Source: Phocaeicola_A sp045545095 (GTDB lineage Bacteria; Bacteroidota; Bacteroidia; Bacteroidales; Bacteroidaceae). From it: 64,000 nt of DNA. Under the pieces are notes generated by a model. It saw only the letters and a list, made by a program, of their open reading frames with translations. It was not told the origin of the DNA and did not search any database. The DNA is taken from NCBI GenBank assembly GCA_045545095.1, contig JAZQAG010000018.1:49899-113898 (forward strand), read 5' to 3'. The first letter of the stretch is position 1, and each line of letters opens with the position of its first letter. Position numbers and translations under genes: made by a program. Shown in pieces: positions 26,446-36,402 of the stretch.

Positions 26446-29400
26446 ATGAAAAAGAATCCTATCGGACAGACACTCACCGGATGGCTGATGGCCGGATGCC
26501 TGTTAGCCACCCCCTTCGGAGCGGCCGCCAACGAATTGGGCACAACTGTCGGAGAGATGCAGAACGAGCAGACGCAACCGCGTCACATTACGGGTACTGT
26601 TGTTGATAACCAAACGGGAGAACCGCTGATTGGTGTGACCGTCTCCATTGTAAAGAATGGTACTGTGGAAACGGGTGTTGTGACCGACATAGACGGGAAC
26701 TTCGATTTGAAACCGTCGGACGGAGACTACGAGGTACACATCTCCTACATCGGCTATCAGACGCACGTATTGAAACCCGAGCGCGACAAAACGAATAATG
26801 TACATATACGCCTGCGCGAAGAAAGCAACAGCCTCAACGATGTGGTAGTGACGGGATTCTTCAACAAAAGCAAGAACAGCTTTACCGGTTCAGTCACTCA
26901 AATCAACGGTGCCGACTTGAAGCAGGTGAGCGGTGTGAACATCGTCAGTGCCATCGCTGCACTGACTCCGGGTATGGCCATGGTGCAGAATACCGCCCAA
27001 GGCTCGAACCCCAACCATGTTCCCGAACTGGTGCTGCGCGGCATGACCTCGTTCAGCAACAGCGGACAGGACGTGAACCAACCTACCATCATCCTGGATG
27101 GTACAGAAATCACCATGCAGGACCTCTATGACCTCGACATCAACGAGGTGGAAACCATCAACGTACTGAAAGATGCTTCAGCCACCGCCCTCTATGGTTC
27201 AAAGGCCGCCAATGGTGTGATTGTCATCACCCGCAAGCCTTTGGCTGAAAGCACGCTGCGTGTACAATACAACTTTACAGGAAACCTACAGACACCAATC
27301 CTTAGCGACTACGATGTGCTGAACGCGGCCGACAAACTGCGCTACGAGCAGATGGCCGGACTCTACGACGCGGGTGGAAACATCGAAGAGCAGTACAAAC
27401 TGGATGAACTCTACAACCAACGTTACAAAGCCATAATGGCCGGACAGAACAGCGACTGGCTGTCGCAACCGGCACGCACATCGTTCAGCCATGACCACTC
27501 GCTGCGCGTCTATGGTGGTGCACAAAACTTACGCTACGAGCTGACCGGCCGCTTCGCCGACACCAAAGGTGTCATGAAGGAGGACTACCGTAAGCGTTAC
27601 AACCTTGGATTCAAGTTGGATTACTTCATCAACAACGCCATCCAAATTTCAAACAGAACAACCTATGCCGAAATCAAGGCTCAAAATACTCCCTACGGCA
27701 CCTTTGCCGAATACGTATTGATGAACCCCTACGAACGAATGTACAACGAGGACGGTACACCCAACACCGACTTGGCTTGGGATTTGGACAACCCCCTTTA
27801 TGAGGCCAGCCTCGGAAGCTACAGCCGCAACGGGACGAACACCTTCACCAACGTGACAGATTTCCGTTGGGACATCAACAGCCAGTTCCGCGTGACGGGT
27901 CACTTCAACATCACCAGCGAAACGGGATGGAGCGACATCTTCGTGTCGCCCAAATCGCGCACCTTCAAACACGAGACAGACTTGACAAAGAAGGGAAGCA
28001 GCACACAGATTGACAGCAAATCGACCAGCTATAATGGAAACATTGTAGCAACATTCAACAAATTCTTCGAAGACGAATCGCTCATCAGTGCCAATGCCGG
28101 ATGGGAAATCAACCACTCGGAACTAAGCAGCAAGACAATGCAAGCCCTCGGTTTTTTCAATGACCAGAATTCCTACATCGGCAATGCGGCAGGTTATCCC
28201 ACCAATTCAAAACCTTATGGAGACTTGGCGGAATCATCCGATGTGGGTGTGTTCGTCACAGGCAACTACTCATGGCGTAACCGCTACTTTGCCGATGCTA
28301 CGTGGCGCGTGACAGGTTCTTCGCAATTCGGAGCCAACAACCGCTACGGCCACTTCTGGTCAGGCGGTGTGGGATGGAACGTACTGAACGAACCGTTCAT
28401 GAAAAACATCAAGAAGCATTTCGACCTCTTCAAACTGCGCGCCAGCGCCGGTTACACCGGTAAGGTAAGTTTCAGCCCCTTCCAGGCTATGACGATGTAC
28501 CAGTACAGCAACGAATACGAGTACAAGAACGGCATCGGAGCCATTCCCCTCACCATCGGCAACGTTGATTTGGCTTGGGAACGCACCATGAACTACAACG
28601 TGGGACTTGATTTCAGCATGTTCAACAAACGACTGAACATCGTAGTGGATGCCTACATCCGCAACACCACCGATCTGCTGTTGGATAAGGCTAAAGCCCC
28701 CTCTACGGGTGTAACCACCGCCACCTCCAACTTGGGTGAAATGCAGAACAAAGGTGTCGAAATCCAAGTGGATGGCTACATCTTCCGCAACAGCGAATTC
28801 TCATGGAAACTTGGAACTATGGGTTACTTCAACCGCAACAAGATTACCAAAATCAACAAAGCCTTGGAGGAAATCAACAAGGAAAACCAGGAGAATGCAG
28901 GAACCTCATTGGCTCCGCTTCCCCAGTATGCCGAAGGAGAAAGTACCACTGCACTGAAGTTGGTGCGCTCGGCCGGTATCGACCCTGCCACGGGTAAAGA
29001 GGTATATATCAAGCGCGACGGAACGCTGACCTTCGACTACGACCCCACCGACCGTGTGCTCATTGGCGACACCGAACCGAAATATACGGGAACCTTCAAC
29101 ACACACGTCTATTGGAAAGGATTCAGCCTCTATGCACTCTTTAACTTCCGCTTGGGTGCATGGATTTACAACACCACCCGTATCACCAAGGTGGAAGGAA
29201 GTGACCCGATGCAGAATGCCGACCAGCGTGTGTTTGACGACCGTTGGAAACAACCGGGCGACATTGCCTTCTACAAGAATATTGCCGACAGCAGCCGTCC
29301 CAACCAGACAGACCGCTTTGCCGAGGAGGAGAACACCTTAACTTTGGGTACCCTGAACCTCAGCTATGAGTTCCCCGAAAAACTGTACAAGCCACTCCAT

Positions 29401-29526
29401 CTGCGCAACTTGCGGGCCGGCATCAACTTCACCGACATTCTGCGCCTCTCCAGCGTAAAGATTGAACGCGGTACCAGCTATCTCTACAGCCAGGGATTTG
29501 AAATCAATGTCAGTGCAACGTTCTAA
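26446..29526 (+). CDS. SusC/RagA-family TonB-linked outer membrane protein
   Basis: Outer-membrane barrel that imports ligands delivered by its SusD lid, energised by TonB-ExbBD. The 1026-residue protein has a signal peptide (about 1-28), then a carboxypeptidase-regulatory-like domain (HITGTVVDNQTGEPLIGVTV, residues 48-125). The TonB-dependent plug follows (SLNDVVVTGFF, VLRGMTSFSNSG, PTIILDGTE, INVLKDASATALYGSKAANG), then a long barrel ending FEINVSATF with a terminal aromatic. It heads a susC-susD-lipoprotein series with gaps of 30-40 bases. From the accompanying DUF4843, PKD-like and M16 genes I infer a peptide rather than a glycan cargo, as with RagAB; no carbohydrate enzyme is nearby. Confidence 0.95.
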   Translation: MKKNPIGQTLTGWLMAGCLLATPFGAAANELGTTVGEMQNEQTQPRHITGTVVDNQTGEPLIGVTVSIVKNGTVETGVVTDIDGNFDLKPSDGDYEVHISYIGYQTHVLKPERDKTNNVHIRLREESNSLNDVVVTGFFNKSKNSFTGSVTQINGADLKQVSGVNIVSAIAALTPGMAMVQNTAQGSNPNHVPELVLRGMTSFSNSGQDVNQPTIILDGTEITMQDLYDLDINEVETINVLKDASATALYGSKAANGVIVITRKPLAESTLRVQYNFTGNLQTPILSDYDVLNAADKLRYEQMAGLYDAGGNIEEQYKLDELYNQRYKAIMAGQNSDWLSQPARTSFSHDHSLRVYGGAQNLRYELTGRFADTKGVMKEDYRKRYNLGFKLDYFINNAIQISNRTTYAEIKAQNTPYGTFAEYVLMNPYERMYNEDGTPNTDLAWDLDNPLYEASLGSYSRNGTNTFTNVTDFRWDINSQFRVTGHFNITSETGWSDIFVSPKSRTFKHETDLTKKGSSTQIDSKSTSYNGNIVATFNKFFEDESLISANAGWEINHSELSSKTMQALGFFNDQNSYIGNAAGYPTNSKPYGDLAESSDVGVFVTGNYSWRNRYFADATWRVTGSSQFGANNRYGHFWSGGVGWNVLNEPFMKNIKKHFDLFKLRASAGYTGKVSFSPFQAMTMYQYSNEYEYKNGIGAIPLTIGNVDLAWERTMNYNVGLDFSMFNKRLNIVVDAYIRNTTDLLLDKAKAPSTGVTTATSNLGEMQNKGVEIQVDGYIFRNSEFSWKLGTMGYFNRNKITKINKALEEINKENQENAGTSLAPLPQYAEGESTTALKLVRSAGIDPATGKEVYIKRDGTLTFDYDPTDRVLIGDTEPKYTGTFNTHVYWKGFSLYALFNFRLGAWIYNTTRITKVEGSDPMQNADQRVFDDRWKQPGDIAFYKNIADSSRPNQTDRFAEEENTLTLGTLNLSYEFPEKLYKPLHLRNLRAGINFTDILRLSSVKIERGTSYLYSQGFEINVSATF

Positions 29527-29563
29527 CTAAGTTAAAAATCAAACGTTAAAAATTAAGAACCGA

Positions 29564-30988
29564 ATGAAGACTTTCAAATATATACTTTTCGCCATCGTTT
29601 GTGGAGTTTCTTTCACCGCATGCGACGATTTCCTTGACATCACCCCCGAAGGACAGATTAAGGGTGACGAAATGCTGACCTCGCCCGAAGGTATTGAGGA
29701 TGCCCTCTACGGAGTCTATTCACAGATGCGCAGCCAGACACTCTACGGACAGGAACTGCACTTCTCCACCATGGAGATATTGGCACAAAACCTCACCTGC
29801 AAGGGCAACACCTCCATCGAAGCGATGGGGAATTATGAGTACGACAACACCAACGTAAAAGGTATGTTCGAGGGTATATGGACAGCCATGTACAAGAACA
29901 TTTCCAACGTGAACAGCATCTTGACCGCCGACCTCGTAGCCTCAGCCTCCAAATACCCTTATACCATATATAAAGGTGAAGCGTTGGGACTCCGCGCCTT
30001 CATGCACTTCGACCTGATGCGCCTCTATGCCGAACAGATTACACAGAACCCCGAAGCAGAAGGAATCCCCTACGCCACGGAGTTCTCGCTGAATACACCA
30101 GACTTTGAACCGTTAGCTAAGAACTACGAGCATGTCTTGGCCGACTTGCACGAAGCAGAGCGCCTGTTGGCAGACGAAGCACAGTACGTAAACGACCGAC
30201 TTTTCATGACCGACCGTCAGATTCATTGCAACCTCTATGCCGTGCAGGCACTGATGGCACGCGTCTATCTGACCATGGGTGATAAGGAGAATGCAGCCAT
30301 CTATGCCAAGAAGGTGATTGATGAAAGCCCCTACAAGCTGAATGTGAAGACCGACATCAATGGCGACATTGCCGGTGTACTTTCCGAGAAAGAAACACTC
30401 TTCGGCATCTATTTTGCAGAGTTCTACAACAATGTGTATGCCAAGTTGCAAGCTACCACCAGCTACTACTCCTTGAATCCACGTGGTGACATTGAAAGCA
30501 TTTACGAACAACAGGCTGACGGATTGGATTACCGCACAACAGCCTACTTCACTTCGGTTGAATTGGGGGGCACTCCCACATTGCGACTGAGCAAACTCAC
30601 CGATTCGTATGAATTGCAGAACATGGGTTCATCGCGTCCCAAAGAACTGATTCAAGGAATCAACCTCATCCGCCTGCCCGAAATGTACTACATCATGGCT
30701 GAAGCTCTGTTGGAGAGCGACATAGAACTGGCCACCGAATATTACAACCAGGTATTGGAGTCGCGCGGATTATCAGCAATCAAAGACCAGACAGTGACTC
30801 AGGAACTTATCAACCTCGAACGTTTCAAGGAGTACTTCGGTGAAGGACAAACGTTCTTCAACTTGAAACGCCAGCACCTGAACATCAACGCATGGGACAA
30901 TGCCTTGGGAAAGGAAAAAGTAATCCCAGCCAGCAAGAAGATATATGTGATTCCTATTCCCGACAGTGAATACGAGAACAGACTTTGA
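29564..30988 (+). CDS. SusD/RagB-family nutrient-binding lipoprotein
   Basis: Surface lipoprotein forming the hinged lid on its SusC partner and binding the substrate. The 474-residue protein has a lipobox GVSFTAC with acidic residues right after the Cys (DDFLD), fitting the Bacteroidota surface-export signal. Family features are the N-terminal LDITPEGQIKGDEMLTSPEG, the YGVYSQMRSQTLYG helix, TPR-like helices around KGEALGLRAFMHFDLMRLYA, and the C-terminal RLPEMYYIMAEALLE and ERFKEYFGEGQTFFNLKR. Smaller than typical polysaccharide-type SusD proteins (500-600 residues), which fits the RagB-like peptide type. Follows susC by 37 bases. Confidence 0.94.
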   Translation: MKTFKYILFAIVCGVSFTACDDFLDITPEGQIKGDEMLTSPEGIEDALYGVYSQMRSQTLYGQELHFSTMEILAQNLTCKGNTSIEAMGNYEYDNTNVKGMFEGIWTAMYKNISNVNSILTADLVASASKYPYTIYKGEALGLRAFMHFDLMRLYAEQITQNPEAEGIPYATEFSLNTPDFEPLAKNYEHVLADLHEAERLLADEAQYVNDRLFMTDRQIHCNLYAVQALMARVYLTMGDKENAAIYAKKVIDESPYKLNVKTDINGDIAGVLSEKETLFGIYFAEFYNNVYAKLQATTSYYSLNPRGDIESIYEQQADGLDYRTTAYFTSVELGGTPTLRLSKLTDSYELQNMGSSRPKELIQGINLIRLPEMYYIMAEALLESDIELATEYYNQVLESRGLSAIKDQTVTQELINLERFKEYFGEGQTFFNLKRQHLNINAWDNALGKEKVIPASKKIYVIPIPDSEYENRL

Positions 30989-31020
30989 TGAATTAAAAGT
31001 TTAAATTTAAAAGTTAAAAG

Positions 31021-31827
31021 ATGAAGAAATTCAGCTACATCATAGGGACATTCGCCCTTGCCATCGGCTTCACAGCCTGCGAGGATGAAGACTACATGAA
31101 GTTCGACACAGCCTATACAGGCATCTACTTCACCAGCGACTCCAGCCAATACTCCTTTAGTGTCACCCCCATCGAAGTGAGGGAATACACGCTGAAAGTG
31201 CCGGTACAGATTATGGGTGCCCCGTCCAAGGAGAGCCGCGCCATCGGCTTTGAATTGGTGACAGACCAATGCAAGGCTACCGAAGGCATACAGTACGAGA
31301 TAGACGAGGCTGTCATTCTGCCCGACTCCATCACAGGTTACATACCCATCCGCATCCTGCGCGACGGACTACAAGGTGACTATGCCAACGGGTACGAGCG
31401 CTACCAACTGACCCTCCGCTTGGTAAAGAATGGGCACTTCACCCCCACGCTCGACTCACTCAGCCAAGTGCACCAAAGCAAGTTTGACAATGCCGTAGAA
31501 CAGCCGGCCTGGTACAATGCGCATGGAGAAAAGGTCTGGTCACTCAGTGCCCTCGGAGTATGGCATCCGTATAAGTTCATCAAAATGGTAGAATATTTCC
31601 ATGCCATTGAAGCCGTCCAACCCGAGACCTACAAGAAAATGGTGAAGCTGTACGGTGAAAATCTGGAGCACATAGAATACGGCGACCCATACCAGTATCG
31701 CACCATCTTCAAGAAGTACATCTACCAACCCATGTATGAGCACTTCAACGACCCTGCCAACAGGGAAATGATCCTGGACGAATACCCCGACTTTCCTTTT
31801 GATTTCCCCGACCCGTTTGCAGTATAA
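31021..31827 (+). CDS. DUF4843 surface lipoprotein
   Basis: A 268-residue lipoprotein: lipobox AIGFTAC, then EDEDYMKFD, an acidic surface-export signal. It opens with FDTAYTGIYFTSDSSQYSF and continues with beta-rich segments (EYTLKVPVQIMGAPSKESRA, DSITGYIPIRILRDG), matching the DUF4843 pattern as I know it, and a helical C-terminal third. These proteins sit beside RagAB-type SusCD pairs, and one is known as an extra subunit on a peptide-importing SusCD complex of Bacteroides thetaiotaomicron. Expected to be an accessory lid or binding subunit at the cell surface. Starts 32 bases after susD and precedes the PKD-like gene. Confidence 0.85.
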   Translation: MKKFSYIIGTFALAIGFTACEDEDYMKFDTAYTGIYFTSDSSQYSFSVTPIEVREYTLKVPVQIMGAPSKESRAIGFELVTDQCKATEGIQYEIDEAVILPDSITGYIPIRILRDGLQGDYANGYERYQLTLRLVKNGHFTPTLDSLSQVHQSKFDNAVEQPAWYNAHGEKVWSLSALGVWHPYKFIKMVEYFHAIEAVQPETYKKMVKLYGENLEHIEYGDPYQYRTIFKKYIYQPMYEHFNDPANREMILDEYPDFPFDFPDPFAV

Positions 31828-31864
31828 TATATAATAAGGTATAAACTGATAGACATATCCAGCA

Positions 31865-33379
31865 ATGAAACTAAAGAATATATTGGCAATCGCCCTATTG
31901 GCAACCTCTCTCTCCTCTTGTTTCGACGATGAAACCACGTTGGGAAACCGCCCCATTTCGGAAATCGTCATCGACAGTACTTCCATCCAACAGGTGTACA
32001 ACATCAACAAGAACGAAACACTCACCATTTCACCCATCGTCAGCCAAACGACCCGTGAGAAAGAACTTTCCTACACATGGGAAATCAATCTGAAGACATA
32101 CAGTCACGATAAAGAATTTGTCTATGAAGGTAAAGAGTTGGGCAGCTACCAATGCCGCTTGATTGTAGAGAACAGTGATGGAAAAACGTTCTTCCCGTTC
32201 GAACTGCATGTCAACTCACCTTACGAAGAGGGTATCACCCTTATCAGCAAGGATGTCGAGGGAAACAGTATGCTCTCCTTCATGCTCATGCCAGCTGACG
32301 GAAGTGAGCCTACCGGGTTTATGACAGGCGACCAATTCAGTGTCAACAATACAGATTATGCCTTTGCCGCCAACCCGGCCGACATGGTACAGAGCAGCGG
32401 AAGCCTCATCCTTGCCTGCCAAGGCAACGAAAACGGCACCTCACCTGCCACCATCTACTACCTCAACGAAAAAACCTTTGTGGTGGAAAACATGATTACG
32501 GCCCCTGAGTACCCCGACTTCAAGCCTACACAGATGGGCATTCCCTCTGTGGGAGCTTCGGGCGTGGCTTATCCTGTGCTGTGTGAGAATGGGCATGTCT
32601 ATGAGTTCTCCACCACTGAAGGAGCGTTGGCAAAACCGGTAAAACTTCCCTATACTTATGCTCAGACAGCCATCATCAGCGACGGGGGCACGGGCGGAAA
32701 CTACAATCTCCTTTATTGGGACACCGACATCAATGCCCTTTGCATGATTTATCGCGGATACGGCCCCTACTATTGTGGAAAGAAGTACCACCTGAGTCGC
32801 GAGGAATGTCAGGGAACAGCTAACTTCTTCAATGGACTCAGCATCCGCAAGATGGTGCTTGTGCGCATGACCGACGAACAGAAACGGGCCGGAGGCAATC
32901 CTGAAGCACTCGTCATCACATCCAATGCCACCGGCATCATGTTCCAGAAGTCTCTTCTTTCTATTGACTTTTGGGAATACAATTCCGAAACATTGGAAAA
33001 CGTTCTCATCGACAACGGTGGTTACAAGATGTGCGGCATCGGCCAGCTTTCCCTCACAGAAACCACTCCCTGCGTAGCCAACCGGACCTATTACTCCATG
33101 CTTTTTGCCGAGGGAAACAAAGTAAAACGTTGGAACTACACCTCTTCACAGATGATTACCGACGCCGATGATCTCCTGACCGTCGGCTCCGAATCAGCCA
33201 TCATCACCAGCATGGAACTCAGTGCCGACCACACCCGCACATACGTAGCCTTCTACGAACCTGACCAAACGGGACTCAACGGCAGTGTGTGGGTCATCGA
33301 CACCGACAAGGGCACCGTGCTCAACAAGTACGAGAACGTCTGCTACCAACCGGTGAAGATTATGTATAAGAAGAAGTAA
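31865..33379 (+). CDS. PKD-like family surface lipoprotein
   Basis: A 504-residue lipoprotein with lipobox SLSSC and acidic following residues (FDDET), so probably surface exposed. The N-terminal part looks like one or two PKD/Ig-type beta sandwiches (ISPIVSQTTREKELSYTWEI, GSYQCRLIVENSDGKTFFPF). The rest carries repeated beta-propeller-like stretches (YYLNEKTFVVENM, NLLYWDTDINALCMIYRGYG, GSVWVIDTDKGTVLNKYENV). Such proteins follow DUF4843 in RagAB-type loci and are thought to help bind the ligand. It lies 37 bases after DUF4843, completing the susC-susD-DUF4843-PKD set. The propeller reading is inference from the repeat look only. Confidence 0.82.
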   Translation: MKLKNILAIALLATSLSSCFDDETTLGNRPISEIVIDSTSIQQVYNINKNETLTISPIVSQTTREKELSYTWEINLKTYSHDKEFVYEGKELGSYQCRLIVENSDGKTFFPFELHVNSPYEEGITLISKDVEGNSMLSFMLMPADGSEPTGFMTGDQFSVNNTDYAFAANPADMVQSSGSLILACQGNENGTSPATIYYLNEKTFVVENMITAPEYPDFKPTQMGIPSVGASGVAYPVLCENGHVYEFSTTEGALAKPVKLPYTYAQTAIISDGGTGGNYNLLYWDTDINALCMIYRGYGPYYCGKKYHLSREECQGTANFFNGLSIRKMVLVRMTDEQKRAGGNPEALVITSNATGIMFQKSLLSIDFWEYNSETLENVLIDNGGYKMCGIGQLSLTETTPCVANRTYYSMLFAEGNKVKRWNYTSSQMITDADDLLTVGSESAIITSMELSADHTRTYVAFYEPDQTGLNGSVWVIDTDKGTVLNKYENVCYQPVKIMYKKK

Positions 33380-33384
33380 TAATC

Positions 33385-33457
33385 AGCTACGAGTAACGAG
33401 CTATGAGTGACAAGTTTAATACCGCATGGATTACTTGTAGCTCGTAGCTCGTAGCTA
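33385..33457. repeat. Dispersed inverted repeat, family B (GTAGCTCGTAGC type)
   Basis: AGCTACGAGTAACGAGCTAT...ACAAGT and ACTTGTAGCTCGTAGCTCG form an imperfect hairpin of over 20 pairs with a spacer containing ACCGCATGGAT. Related copies lie at 46006-46104, 51137-51185, 55600-55720 and 63838-63862. Confidence 0.75.
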
Positions 33458-33471
33458 ATACCTTATATACC

Positions 33472-36279
33472 ATGCGTACATTCCTTTTAACACTTCTTTT
33501 CTTCCCCCTCCTTACCTTTGCCCAATCCCTTCCTATAGACCCGGCGATACGTTACGGCACGCTGTCCAACGGATTGACCTATTATATTTGTCCTAACAAA
33601 AAGCCGATTGGGCAGGCCGAGTTCTATATTGTGCAACGGGTTGGTTCTATCCTGGAGGAAGAAGATCAGCGCGGACTGGCCCACTTCTTGGAACACATGG
33701 CTTTCAATGGCACCAAGCATTTCCCTGGAAAACGGCTGATTGAGTATTTGGAGGAGAATGGTGTCCGCTTCGGTACCGACATCAATGCCTATACCTCCTT
33801 TGACCAGACGGTTTATAACCTCTCCAACGTACCTACCCAACGTGAAGGATTGGTAGATTCCTGCCTCTTGATTCTGCACGACTGGAGCGGGTTCATCTCG
33901 TTGGAAGGAAAGGAAATTGATGCCGAGCGCAAGGTTATCCATGAAGAATGGCGCACCAAGACAGGGGCGCGGGAACGTATATACGAACAGACACTACCCA
34001 AACTCTTCCCCGACGGGAACCGTTATGCCCATCGGATGCCCATCGGACTGATGGAGGTGGTGGACAACTTCCCCCACAAGGCTCTGCGCGACTACTACCA
34101 CCGTTGGTATCGTCCCGACCTGCAGGCCATCATCGTGGCAGGCGATGTGGATACCGATTGGGTGGAGAAACGCATCCAAACCCTTTGGACAGATATTCCA
34201 CGGAAAAAGAATGCCCCTGAGCGTCCTTACTTTACCGTGGCGGACAATGCCTCGCCCATCGTGGCCATAGGCACTGACCCTGAACTATCCTCGGGCACGC
34301 TGCGCATCAGCTACAAGTACACCCCCCAACCCTCAGAAGCCAACCTCACCTTAGCTGGTCAGAAAGAGAACTTATGCCGACAGATGGTTATCTCCATGCT
34401 CTCCTACCGTCTGTATGACCAAGCCACAGCGGGCAACAACCCACAAGGACTCACCCTCCGGTTCTCCGACGGAGACTACTCCTTGGCCATGACCAAGAAA
34501 GCCATGTCGGCCCATGCCAATTTCAAAGAGGACAATTGGATGCAGGCCATGTCGGCATTGGTGTTCCAGCTCAAGCGTGCCATGGAACACGGCTTCACCC
34601 CGGCCGAATTCGAGCGCGTATGCAACGATTTGCGCCGCTCCATCAGCATTACCGAGGAGAACATCGGCACCGCATTGCCCAACAACACTCTCGTACAGAA
34701 GTGTATGGCCCATTTCCTGCACAGCCATCCCCTGCTCTCCCAAGCCGAGGAGATGAAGCTCTACCGCCAGTTGCTACAAGGGCTGACTTTAGCCGACGTA
34801 AATGCCCGCTTCAACCAGTTCATCTACAGTCAAGGTGGTGTGGCCATCCTCTTACAAGGACAGGAACGCGAGGGCAACCACTGGCCCACAGAAGCCGAAG
34901 TGTTGCAAGCCTATGGTCAGGCGTGGGGACAGAAAACCACCCCCTACCAGATTCCTGAAACAGAGCCTGCACCCGAACTGATGAAGGAAAAGCCGGTGAA
35001 AGGAAGCATCGTAAAAGAGGTGGAAGACTCTGAATATGGCACACACGAACTGACCCTCAGCAACGGAGCGCGAGTGATACTGAAACCCACCAAGGCCGCG
35101 AACGGCATCCTGCAACTGACGGCCATCAGCCACGGTGGCACCTCATTGATTTCCGATGAAGAGTATAACAACATCAATGCCATCAACACTCTGCCCGGCA
35201 TGGGCGGACTGGCCCATCTGTCGGGTCGTCAGCTCGGACGCGCTTTAGAGGGTAGTACAGCTTCGTACCAAACCAATGTGGGGACTCTCACCGAAACCTT
35301 CACCGGTGGCTGCAAGTGGACGGATGTTGAAGATTTGCTCCAACTGATGTACCTCCGCTTCACCACTGCCCCCCGTCAGGACACGGCCGCCTTCCACCGT
35401 TGGCAACAAAGTATGCAGAGCACTGTGCGCCAACGCATGGAAAGCCCCATGACCCACTTTAGCGACACCCTCCGCGCCACCATGTACCAGCCCCATCCTC
35501 GTAGTCGGAAGGCATCATTGGCCTTGGCCGACAGCGTTGACTACACCCGCACGCTCACCCTCTTTCAAGAGCGCTTTGCCAATGCGGCCGACTTCACCTT
35601 CATCTTTGTGGGAAAGATGGACATCGATTCCCTCCGCCCGCTCCTCTGTGAATACATAGCCTCGCTGCCCGGCAATCCAAAGGAGGGCGAGCAGGCCGAC
35701 CTCAGTGCTCTGCCCCGCCTGCGTCGCGGACAGCATGTGTGCCACGTTCAGGTGCCGATGGAGAACTCCGTCACCACCGCCATCTACAACATGCTGGCCA
35801 AAGAGCGCTACACTGCCAAGAACAACATGGCCTGCGCCATCCTCAGCGAAGTGATGAACAGCCTGTGTACCGGAACCCTGCGCGAGCAGGAGGGCGGCAC
35901 CTACAACGTCAGCGTCACCTCGCGCATCTCGCGCCAACCGGCAGACGAACTGACCCTTATGTTCAACTTCAACACCAATCCCCAGCAGGCACAGTCCCTG
36001 TTGCAAAAAGCCATCAGCCTGCTCCACCAAGTAGCAGACGAAGGTCCTTCAACCGATTTGTTCAACAAAGCCAAGGAGTACCTGCTAAAACAACATGCCT
36101 CGTACCGCGGCAGCGACTCTTTCTGGATGGCCGCCCTCACCGAACGTGTGCGTTACGATTCAGACGACATGCTCACCAACGGCGAGACCCTGCAACAGGT
36201 CACCCCCAAGGATGTGCAGCGGCTGGCCCGAAAACTCGCCCGCTCGAAGCACACAGTTGAAGTGGTGATGAATCCGTAG
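33472..36279 (+). CDS. M16-family zinc metalloprotease
   Basis: A 935-residue exported protease (signal peptide ending about LLTFAQ). The M16 inverted zinc motif is HFLEH (residues 71-75), with the distal Glu in IDAERKVIHEEWR about 75 residues later. Full-length members have two halves of about 450 residues; the second half (from about 515, YGTHELTLSNGARVILKPTK) is the usual inactive copy. Family-typical are TDINAYTSFDQTVYNL, RWYRPDLQAIIVAGD and FTFIFVGKMD. Such peptidasome-type enzymes degrade short peptides inside a closed chamber, here presumably in the periplasm. It closes the SusCD locus, supporting peptide import followed by digestion, and a strong terminator follows. Confidence 0.93.
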   Translation: MRTFLLTLLFFPLLTFAQSLPIDPAIRYGTLSNGLTYYICPNKKPIGQAEFYIVQRVGSILEEEDQRGLAHFLEHMAFNGTKHFPGKRLIEYLEENGVRFGTDINAYTSFDQTVYNLSNVPTQREGLVDSCLLILHDWSGFISLEGKEIDAERKVIHEEWRTKTGARERIYEQTLPKLFPDGNRYAHRMPIGLMEVVDNFPHKALRDYYHRWYRPDLQAIIVAGDVDTDWVEKRIQTLWTDIPRKKNAPERPYFTVADNASPIVAIGTDPELSSGTLRISYKYTPQPSEANLTLAGQKENLCRQMVISMLSYRLYDQATAGNNPQGLTLRFSDGDYSLAMTKKAMSAHANFKEDNWMQAMSALVFQLKRAMEHGFTPAEFERVCNDLRRSISITEENIGTALPNNTLVQKCMAHFLHSHPLLSQAEEMKLYRQLLQGLTLADVNARFNQFIYSQGGVAILLQGQEREGNHWPTEAEVLQAYGQAWGQKTTPYQIPETEPAPELMKEKPVKGSIVKEVEDSEYGTHELTLSNGARVILKPTKAANGILQLTAISHGGTSLISDEEYNNINAINTLPGMGGLAHLSGRQLGRALEGSTASYQTNVGTLTETFTGGCKWTDVEDLLQLMYLRFTTAPRQDTAAFHRWQQSMQSTVRQRMESPMTHFSDTLRATMYQPHPRSRKASLALADSVDYTRTLTLFQERFANAADFTFIFVGKMDIDSLRPLLCEYIASLPGNPKEGEQADLSALPRLRRGQHVCHVQVPMENSVTTAIYNMLAKERYTAKNNMACAILSEVMNSLCTGTLREQEGGTYNVSVTSRISRQPADELTLMFNFNTNPQQAQSLLQKAISLLHQVADEGPSTDLFNKAKEYLLKQHASYRGSDSFWMAALTERVRYDSDDMLTNGETLQQVTPKDVQRLARKLARSKHTVEVVMNP

Positions 36280-36296
36280 GAAAAAAGGAACAACAC

Positions 36297-36338
36297 AAAA
36301 AGCCAATCGCAGAATTCAAGAAGTGCGATTGGCTTTTT
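36297..36338 (+). terminator. Intrinsic terminator after the M16 protease gene
   Basis: Perfect 15-base stem AAAAAGCCAATCGCA / TGCGATTGGCTTTTT with a 12-base loop and T-run; marks the end of the uptake locus. Confidence 0.93.
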
Positions 36339-36402
36339 GTATAATAGAGTAACGTTTCTATTCAAACTGCAATCAATTTCCATAGAAGTACCTATCCATT
36401 CT

